Positions 1-9,700 of a stretch of 9,850 bases of DNA are shown piece after piece. Origin of the DNA: Clostridia bacterium (GTDB taxonomy: Bacteria; Bacillota; Clostridia; Christensenellales; UBA1242); the NCBI GenBank assembly GCA_017553065.1, contig JAFZND010000033.1, forward strand, positions 1 through 9,850. The letters run 5' to 3'. Position numbers and translations under genes: made by a program. Numbering within the stretch: position 1 is the first letter of the stretch; every line of letters starts with the position of its first letter. The notes beneath the pieces were generated by a model. That model made no database searches, was not told where the DNA came from, and saw nothing but the letters and a program-made list of their open reading frames with translations.

Positions 1-747
1 ATATTTATATCCTGCAATACCACTACCAGATGGAGTGTTCCAAGAACCTTTCCAAGAATTTTTAGTATCCCATCCATTCCACAATGCTAAACGCACAGTA
101 TAACTATCGTAGCCACGTGCTTGATATCCTGTACCACCACTCCACCAATCGTAAGAGGTATATGTGTATGGATAAATGTATGCCCAGTATTGATGAGATG
201 CATAATCTTCTTGATGTGCACCACTACTCATTGCAACACGAGCATCATAGTTATTAGGAACTTTGTAATCGTTATTGACAGTTACCTCTTTATTTTTACC
301 AATAACAATTTTTAGATTTTGTATTAAATCATAACCATTATTTCCAAATAATGAATTGTCATCTTCAAAATAAATTCCTTTATTTGCGTCAGCCCACATC
401 ACATCATCCCACCAAGTATCCATACCGCTACTAAGTGAATATCCGGCTTTAAAATCTACTTTAAAGTATATAATTACACCACTATAATTATCGTTAAGTG
501 CAAGTGAACTTTGTTTTAGTGTCATAGTAGAACTAGTTGTTGTGCCAGAATCAGTTGCCACATTACCACAAATATATTTTATAGCAATTTGCTCTACAGG
601 GTATAATACCGCGATATTACCCAAAGATGTAAGGGATGCTGTTCTGCTGCCAGTATTGTAGGAAATATTAAATGTATCATCAAGATCTGTCAAACTCTTA
701 TTTCCTAATGATTTAGTTTGTGTATCTTTATACTTAGGTAAGTTAGT
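1..747 (-). other. C-terminal visible region with Trp/Tyr/Gly-rich end, unassigned (residues 3035-3283)
   Basis: After the last coil the composition changes. The first part looks like beta-sandwich strands (RTASLTSLGNIAVLYPVEQI, STMTLKQSSLAL, GVIIYFKVDFKAGYSL). A Trp-rich line (DTWWDDVMWADANKGIYF) follows. The last 60 or so residues are strikingly aromatic: HQYWAYIYPYTYTSYDWW, LALWNGWDTKNSWKGSW. Ten of the 20 Trp residues of the fragment lie between positions 1 and about 420. The frame stays open to position 1, so the domain is cut by the window edge. A carbohydrate- or wall-binding role is conceivable from the exposed aromatics but is not supported by any family I recognise. Confidence 0.5.
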
Positions 748-3700
748 TACTTCAATATGGCCAGATGTAAATGAGTTGCCACTTTGATTGCCACTAATTC
801 CACCAATTACACCACCAACATAATATTTGTTGCTTTCGCCAATATAACCGCTTTCGCTTCCGCAAGCAAAGTTAATTGTAGTGCTTGTTACGGCATTGCT
901 ATTTGCAGTGCCAGATTGATTACCAATTACACCACCAACATATGCCTGCTTTTTACCAGTAGCAATGTTAATAGTTAAGCTAGTTACTGAGTTATTGGAT
1001 ACTTCTCTTTCTGACTTACCTACGATACCACCCACATTTGCGTTAGCGCTAATTGAGTTAGTACCTTTTAGTTCATTAGATTTTACATATCCACCAGCAC
1101 TTGTAATTATACCAAGCACACCGCCAACATTGTTTTGACCAGTAATATTAACGCCTGTAATGATATTTGATTGAATATTGCCATTTTCTGCCTTACCCAC
1201 AAGAGCACCAACATTTGCAAGTTTTGTAAACTTACCGTCTGTATTAATATTAATTATGGTTAATGCTGAATTATTCACATTACCAGCACTCCATGCAATT
1301 GTGCCTACGCCATCTGTAGTGTCACCATTATTGGCCTCAGATTTTAATGTGATATTAGTTGCAGTTAAATAACTGCTACTATTTGCTTTTAGCACTGCAC
1401 CCATATAAGATACCTTGCCAGAAGCAGTAACTGTAATGTTATCTAATGAAACATTGTTAAGTGAAGTGGTTTTACCCACTAATGCAATATTTCCACTACC
1501 CTTTACATTGAAGTTTTTGATTATATAATTTTGTACAAATGCAAGGTAATCTGTAGCTGAAGCTTCATTTTTACCAATATTTAGTGATCCCGCAAGAACT
1601 CCTGTCTTTTGAAGTCCTGAACCGTCAAATGTATGGTTATTACCTTCAATATTGTTTGCATTGTTAAATCTAATTACTTGATGATCGCTATACTTACCTT
1701 GATAATCAGAAAGTGCGATATTTGCACATACAATGTAATCAAATTTACCAATAGATTCTTTTGAAACTGAGCCAGAAGAACTACATCCGTTAATTTCAAT
1801 GTTAGATTTTACAACATCAGTAAGTGTGCGCACTAGCACTATTCCGCCATCAGTGGTATACAAATCATATTGTGAGCCAACAGCTTTTACCCTACTTGGA
1901 ATCTTTGCTGCTGTCTTTAGATATGGCATACCAAAGTTGTATGAATGTTGGATTGCATATTTTGAATTTGCAGTGTATGCAAAACTAGATGTGCTTGCCA
2001 CCAAATCTTCATACTTAATTGTTGAGCCAGCTGAACCAGTAGACGACGTAGAACAAATAGTGATATTTGAATTATTATTCACATTCTTAAATGCCATTAC
2101 ACCGCCAAATAGTGCGCTTGTAACTTTTTGTGATGTATTTACTGCCACAATTGGTGCATAAGTTTTATCACTATCAAATGATGCAAGACTTAACGCACCA
2201 GATGTAGATACCACCCTGTGAATTGCACCATTATTTGTGTACACAAGACCAGAATAATTAAAGTTTACACTATCTCCTGTGTATGTAGTAGATGCATTTA
2301 CATTTACCACATAACCAAAGTTGTTATCAACCAAGCTTGCAAAATTGCCACTAATTGCACTATTTAATGTGCCATACACCATTGTGTTGTAAATCACACC
2401 ATTATTGTATAAGAATAATGTTTTGATATTATTGCTTGCCAAATGGAATGCAAAGCCACTAATCATACCATTATTTACAATTTGTGTATTTGCTGCAGGA
2501 CTTAGCATAATCACTCTTGCACCGCTTTCTAATTCTGCGTAATCGCCAGTGATATTAGTTAATTTTTGACCAATAATCATAGCGTCTTTTGCAATTGTGC
2601 CACTACCAATACTACTTAGAGAAGTAATATAGTACACTTTGTTTGCTTCGGCAGCTGACAAACTAGACAATGTTGAACTTGGATTGAATATTGTGTATTG
2701 ATTATTTCCTTGACCAACAAGGATATATTCAAGAATTGTGTTTGTATCAATTGGGTTTGTGCTAGTTAATGATTTTGGCACAACATTGCTTAGTGCATGC
2801 CAGTTTTGATAATCATAACCATTGCCCTTTGCTGCATCAGTATTTGCGCGTGCAGGCATCATTTCATTGATATACATCACATCTTTAAATAAATCTAATG
2901 GGGATGTGGAAATAATATCGTACATTGCATAATCGTAGTGAGCTAAGCTATACACTCCACCACTCTCACTCTCGGCAATTGTGTAATCCATGTATGTGTA
3001 GGAGTAATTGTCTTTGAATGTACCACGATCTGAAGTTGTAGCCATCTTACCAATAAATCCGCCAAATCTGGAATTATCTTTATTGTTAGATGTCATATCA
3101 AATTTCAAATGACCATAAGCCATGTTGTTTTGAATTGATACATTTGTCGATCTGCGTGGAAGTGTCATAATAGCCACAAGTCCACCAGCAGTGCCACTAT
3201 TACTTGAACTTGTTACATCAATGTTTGCCACATTGATTGTGTTTAGAATATTTGTTTGTTTTGCGTTACCTACAATGCCACCAACATTATAAGTTCCTTT
3301 GTTTGACTTATAAATGATTTCGCCTGCATACACGTAATTACTAATAGATGTAGTTACTGTTGCTTCGTAATCAACTTGTGTAGGTACGCCTGTCTTGGTG
3401 CCCAATGCACCTGTGCTACCCATAATACCACCCACAAAAGTATTAGTAAAGTCACATGAATTATTTACATTTAATTTTGTATTTACCACTTGTAAATTTG
3501 TGTTGGTTACAATGGATACATCACATAGGCCAAATATTGCACCTAGGTGTAATTGTGTAGCTTTGCCACCTGTTACACTAATTTGATTTTTATTACTATA
3601 TGTAATATTGTTATAAACAATATTATCTTTACTATCTTTTGTGTAACCTTCCATTGTAGATTGAACATCTGTAATCGTGCCACTTTGTACAAAGCCCGCC

Positions 3701-6700
3701 ACAACACCAACTGCTAGATAATGTCCTTTGTTTTCAGTAGGAGATGTTACAGTTAAATTTGTAGTAAGTGTTGATACAGGTGTGTAAGTATTCTTCACTG
3801 TGCTACTAATAATGCTACCGGTAAGTACACCAACATTTGCAAATGCATCATCTTTTACTCTTGCGGTACCGCTTACTGTAAATGTATTTGCATCACTTCT
3901 GTTGCTATAAATGCCATCGATAAATGCACTATTTTGCACCGAACCAAATACCATACCAAGATTGATATTATTTTGATGCACTGAAAGTGGTGCTTCATTG
4001 TTTACAACATAACTAACATTTGGACATGAATATCCAACATTGCTAATGCCAATGCCGTCAGCTTTGCCAATGAATACGCCATAGTTACCAGTAGTTGCAC
4101 CAGAATTTACATTGCCAATTTGAATTTTGATATTCTCATCACTTACTTCTGCTTGTGGATTCCCTGCCTCGCAGAACTTAAATGTAAATGTGCAATCGCT
4201 AAAGTCTGCACCATAAGTTTCGCCAAATACAAATCCAAAATCAGTCAAAGCATCAACTGCTGAATCAGTTAATTTAAAGTAGTCATCATTGTTTACTGGT
4301 TTATCGCAAATTACTGTGAAATTACAATTATTAAAGATTGTATTTTCCACATATCTTGCAATTGTACCAAAGCTAGTTAAATTACCATTATATGTGTCAG
4401 TAGAAGCAAAACTTCTTATATTCTTTACATACACTTCAATATCAACATTCACAAATGTTGCATTTTCAATACTGCGTAAGAATGTTGTTACACCTTTTGC
4501 TGTATTTGCATTTATTCTAATTTTTGGATTTGCATTATCTTTTGTTTTACCAATAATGATACCCGCAAATTCATTATTGAATTGTTGTGGTCTATTGGTT
4601 GTAATATTAAGAGTGAGAACATTATTATACTCTTCAGCAGGAGCAAGACTATAGAATTTACCTGCAGTATCATCACCAAACTCTTCTGCCAATTCAGCTG
4701 AAGTGCTAATTTTGATAAATGATGAATGCTTACCATAAGAATATTCTGGGAAGTAAACCTCATTTAAGCCCTTCTTATACCATGTGCCACTACCATCAGG
4801 AGTGTATGAAGAGACATCGCCATTATTATTCTTATTTTCCTTCATATACTTGGTAAAGCCATATTGTGTATCAAATTCGTTGTTAAATTTGTAATAATTA
4901 CTATTAAAGTCACCTGTTCCATTACTGAAGAAGTAACCAGTAATCATTTCAAAATATGTTTGTTTACCTAAGATTGAATTATATCTAATAATACCTGTGT
5001 CACTACCACCCACAAGAGTGTTTTTAATCTCATCAGAAATATTTGCTGAACCGTTTTTCTCGACATTAGTAATTTGATATATGTCACCCATATTGCTATT
5101 TGGTAACACAAATGAATTGCCGCCAGTGTATGTCATTTTGTATACACTTGCAGTTACCTTGCTTTCGCTAAGCACACCATAAGTAGTGCTAAATACATTG
5201 TAGTTAAATTTGTTAAAGTACACAGATTTGTCTAGTACTTTTTGTGCAATACGATAAATGCTGTTTGAGCCACTCTTTTTACTATCAGTAGGATTATATG
5301 TAGATGATAGTACATTGAAATATTTATTAATTTCTTCTGTACCGGCTGTTGTTGCAGGAACAGGTAGTGCTTTTTTGTTATCTCCTACATATATAATATC
5401 TTCACCTGTTGTTGCATCTTTTGAAGCTCCAACATAATGGTCGGCAGCATAATATAAGAATTTACCTTCGCTATCGTATTTTGCTTCCATATACAATGGC
5501 ATACTAATCTTATCGTCGCCAGACTCACCATCAGTATTCACAAATAAATTCTTTACATATTTTGCGCTAGGATATAGTTTAAGAATCTTATATGTACCCG
5601 TACTTGTTGCATTTGTTAGTGCTTGCTTATTCGAGCCCGAAGTATATAGCAATCCCTTGGTTTCACCATCAACTGCTCCGCCAATTACAAATGTGTAACT
5701 ATCTACTCTATATGTGCCAGGAAGCAACGATGCCTTACCAATGGTTGAGCCAATAAATGTAAATGAATCTGATGATGCACCAGTTAGGTTATCACCATAT
5801 TTTTGGTCTGCCTTTCCACCATTGTACATATTACCAATTTCTGGCAATGTAAGTGCGTGTGCTCTGCCTCCAGCTTGTGCTTGTGCATAAGTTTCACCAT
5901 AAATTGCATAGTAGTTGGTTTTTAATTTGGTGAATATTGATTGATTTTTGATTTCACTACCCCAACGATTTAATGCAAATGCTTCTTGCAAATACAATTT
6001 ATAATCGTTGTATGTGTACAATCCAACAAGACCACCAATTACTTCTTTTGCCAATACATCGCCTACGGTGTATACAAAGCCAAGATAATTGAATTTGTTT
6101 GCATAACCAATTACACCGCCAGCAATTCTGGAATCTTCGTTGGTTACATTGATTTTGCTGTATGTATCAAGTAAGATACTGCTTTCTGTGTAGCCCGCAA
6201 TACCACCAATACTAATGCTTGTATTGTTTACTTTTGTAGAATCGCTAGATTTGAAGAAATCTAATCTGCTAATCATGGCAGGAGTAGATTTGTTTATCTT
6301 GCTATCTATATCTTCTTGTTTAGCTTCATCATGGCGCACTTCTGCGCGCTCTAACACACCACCAACCATTTCGGCAGCAATACCACCAGCAAAGTTGTGG
6401 CCATACACATGGTAATATGCACCAGATTGAGTGGTGTCAATAATTACTTGTGCATCACTAATGTGTGTATTGTTACCAACATAGCCAAACATTGCAGATG
6501 AGTTATCTGATGTGATATCAATAATACCTGTAGTTGTAATGTTGTGAATGCTACCCACATGGCGCAATGCTACTGCATTTTGCTCTGCACCCAATGTTTG
6601 TAGATTCAAATATTCAGGTGTGTTGGCAACTTCTAGTAATGTTTTACCAGTTTCAGCATTTGCTGAAGCAGCACCTGTGTCTTCATCAATAGTTGCTTTT

Positions 6701-9700
6701 TTATTATCAGTAAATGTTTTGTAGTTGTTTGCAAGTATTACACCTGCAAAACTACCAGCATAGCTAATATCTTCTAGATTTTTAATTGAGTAAACACCAT
6801 CATTATCTGCTTCATCTAATTCCAATCTTGTTGCTTTTACCTTGCCAGCACCACTTTGAGCTTGTTCAAACTCATCATAGTAACCAGAAAGGTTAATGTA
6901 GTCTGGGTCTACATCAATTGTATTTTTGTTTGCAATAATTCTAATATTCTTAAGCGTAATATCAGAAATATTTGTGTTTGCACCCGAAATAAGACCTGCA
7001 GCACCACCAACTAAGTTCCAACCAGAAATTACACTAACTTTGTCAGTTACTTCTGATTCAGGGCCTGTGATACTAATCATGCGTAGAGTTGCATCATAAA
7101 TGGAACCTGCAAGAAGTCCTACTTTTTGTGCATTTTTATTACTAATTTCTTTGTATTCAAAATTGATATTGAATAATCTTGGTGTTTGATTTGCATGTTG
7201 ACCAAGCTTGCCACCATTTGTAAGTTTAGTTTCTTTTTGAGAACCACTCAAGCCAATTTGTGAGAACAAACCATAGTTTTCTCTCATATTTTGGTCTGTG
7301 CTTGTAAGTTTGATACCGCTAACGGTCATGCCGTTACCATCAATTTGACCCATGAAAATCAAATCACTAATTTTATATCTTACATTTGTGCCTTGCACAT
7401 AATACATTGTATTTAGTGCTTGTTCATTTAAGTCGATATCATTAACAATACGCACATATGATGGAGCGTATACGCTGTTATATGCAGAGTTACTTGAACC
7501 AAATATTACAAATCTCTCTGTTGTATTAGTTTGCTCATCCACATAAGTGTAAGATTTTGAGTTTTCAATAATGCTCTTTACAAAGCTATCTGCAGTACTT
7601 ATAACTATTGGGTTGCGTTTTGAGCCAAAGTTATAGCCGCCAAGCCACTTGTATGCATTGTACTCTACTTCATTACCAGTAACTGGGTCAATTTGTGTTT
7701 TGATACCCAAGTGAATACGATAAGAAATTGTTTTGCGTGTAGCACCTACAATTGTTGGGCCTTGGCACTCTGCTGCCGTTGTAGCAGAAGTATTTACATA
7801 CCACAAATAATCAGAAAGTGTATTTTCGTCATTATTATTTGTGATACTAAAGCCCTCAAATGGAGTTGCTGTTTGGAAGTTGGCACCAGTGCCATCAAAA
7901 CTATTAGACATAATTGGTTTTGCAGGGTCAATGCTTTCCAAAATTTCTAATGCTTTGTCTGCATCGTCGCCAAGACCAAATTCATCATCTAATATTAGGT
8001 AATAGCAATGTTCTAATGTGCCATATTGTTTTGCACCAGTGGATGACCATGCCACACCAATAAATGGACCATGTGCCAAACTACCAGCACCAATACCTGC
8101 AGCATTGATTGTGGTGGTGTAAGCATTCTTAATAGATCCGTCGTTGGTATATACAAATCCGCCAGTGTTTACACTATTTACTTGAATAGTTAATTTTGAG
8201 TAAGCATTTTGGATATCGCCAGAGTTTGTGTACACAAAGCCAGCTGCAGAGCCAACTGCTTGAATTTGCCATCCATACGATGGATGTGTATCTTCATCTG
8301 GACGGAAGTTTGCAATTCTCTCAGCTTCAGCAAAGCTGTTATACACTTTGCCAGTGTTGTTTCCTACAAAACCTGCAGTGTAGCTGTTGTATGCTTTTTC
8401 ACTAAGGTTTGTGATACCCACACCCTTTGCATAACTATTGCTAATTGTACCAGAGTTAGTTAGCACAAAGCCAGCAACTTTTTGACCAGCATAAATATCA
8501 AATGCATTTGTTTGAATAGTTGTAAGGTGTTCGCTTTGTTCACCATTTGATTCGGTGTAACCAACTTCAATTAGTCCATTATCGTTTACAGCAATACCTA
8601 TGTAGCTATTGCTAATAGAACCAGAGTTGGTTAGCACAAAGCCAGCAACTTGTGCCTCGAATGTGGTTGTACCAGTTGCTTTTTGATTTGTTTTTATGTG
8701 GAATACATTAGTATTACTTTCTTCACCTTTTGTGTCAATAACTGCACAATTTGTAATGCAACCAGAGTTGGTGACTGCAAAGAATGCAAATGACAAACTT
8801 GTAACATCAAGTATTTCAGCTTCTTGTGTAGAGGCATTTGTTTTTACAATGTTTGTTAGGTCTAATAAATGTATGCCACTACCTTGCACTGAACCTTCTG
8901 ACCTTACATAATAGAATTGGCCAATATCAAGCATTAAGTTTTTAATCATTGTGTTATTGCCCACACTCTTGAATAATCCAAGAGTAGAACTTTGCTCAAA
9001 TGAATCTTCGCTAAATGACTTGAGTATAATTCTAAAGCTATTGCCATCTAATAAATCTACGTTGATATCTCTTGGTTTGTAATTTTCAAGCACGATATCA
9101 CTCTTTAAGATAAAGCTACCCTCATTATTATCAAGCATTGCTTCAAATTCTGATTGATTTGAAATAGGTAATGGTCTATCTTCGGTAGAGCCATCTGCTA
9201 TTACAAGAATGAAGAAATATCTAATTGTATAGTAGTTGCGTCCAGCAAGTTTTGGAGATACTCCATCGTATGCTTGGATGTAACCATTATCATCATAATA
9301 GTAATCAAGAGTTGCACATAATTTTACTTGTGAAATTAATGTGCCTTGTACTTCCCAATACGTATATAATTCATTATTGCCATTGTTTAACGCTTGCATT
9401 TCTACATGTGAATATCTAAATTGTGGAACAGTTTCGTCATTGATTGGCTCAATGTTATCTCCCTTTACAACACCATATGGGTTGTAATATCCACCATTTT
9501 GAACTTCAGTGTCATAAATTACTTTATTTTTTTCAATATATTTTTTTACTTGGTCAAGAGTTAAATGACCACTAAATACATCTGCAATGGCATTTAAATA
9601 TGCGCGTTGGTTTGCAAGTAGTCCACCTTTATGTGAATCATTGGTAGAATACAATGCAAGTTGCAATGCACTACTCTCGCCTGTGCGGATTAAGAATAAA

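Larger units (their letters stand above)
8101..8790 (-). repeat. Six TN-S-G type GLUG-like repeats in module A
   Basis: Units begin at 8790, 8649, 8478, 8382, 8247 and 8166 in protein order. Their cores read FAFFAVTNSGCITNCAV, VAGFVLTNSGSISNSYIG, VAGFVLTNSGTISNSYAKG, YTAGFVGNNTGKVYNSFAE, AAGFVYTNSGDIQNAYSK and TGGFVYTNDGSIKNAYTT. The shared pattern is G-F-V-x-T-N-(S/D)-G-x-I-x-N-(S/A)-Y, a GLUG variant with Phe in place of the usual Leu. Spacing between units is uneven (47, 57, 32, 45 and 27 residues) because loops of different length separate the coils. The second and third units are nearly identical at DNA level. Confidence 0.85.
7795..9174 (-). other. Beta-helix module A with GLUG-like TN-S-G repeats (residues 226-685)
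   Basis: The module opens with PLPISNQSEFEAMLDNNEGS, then FILKSDIVLENY and LLDGNSFRI. These correspond to the family's entry line, DI-x-L line and D-G-N-x-x-x-I line, so I place the start at the PLPIS segment. Coils follow, such as LGLFKSVGNNTMIKNLMLDI, and then six TN-S-G repeats listed separately. The module closes with EHCYYLILDDE, a Gly/Asp-rich insert, and the line FEGFSITNNNDENTLSDYLW, which matches the usual ending of GLUG regions (Cys-Tyr-Tyr, then a Phe-x-Gly-Phe line, then Trp). This is therefore a complete beta-helix domain of roughly 460 residues. It probably forms a right-handed parallel beta-solenoid; that fold is inferred from the family. Confidence 0.75.

Noticed and set aside
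1799..2161. Plus-strand open frame of 120 codons
   Set aside because: It lies fully antisense to the continuous minus-strand gene and has no recognisable domain. Its codons are the complement of coding sequence, so it is a shadow.
4289..4654. Plus-strand open frame of 121 codons with hydrophobic stretches
   Set aside because: It is antisense to module C. Its hydrophobic look comes from complementing Asn/Lys/Glu-rich codons, and no separate gene is supported.
4512..4763. Minus-strand open frame of 83 codons in another frame
   Set aside because: It overlaps the main frame, which is unbroken through this stretch, and its product has no repeat pattern or domain.
5701..5730. LPGTY as a sortase-like motif
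   Set aside because: It is not L-P-x-T-G, has no hydrophobic segment or basic tail after it, and is followed by about 1900 more residues.
6781..6816. DEADNDGVYSIK as a calcium-binding EF-hand or dockerin loop
   Set aside because: With Gly in its required place, the first ligand position is Glu rather than Asp and the twelfth is not acidic. It is a single occurrence in a polar loop.
8196..8463. Overlapping plus-strand open frames opposite the TN-S-G repeats
   Set aside because: They are antisense to the repeat array in module A. Their Cys- and Leu-rich products are complement artefacts.
8449..8651. Possible CRISPR-like or regulatory direct repeats
   Set aside because: The repeats encode the in-frame VAGFVLTNSG core, are only two in number, and are spaced by coding sequence of the same protein.
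9421..9480. KGD triplet as an integrin-binding motif
   Set aside because: A three-residue match in a protein of more than 3000 residues is expected by chance.
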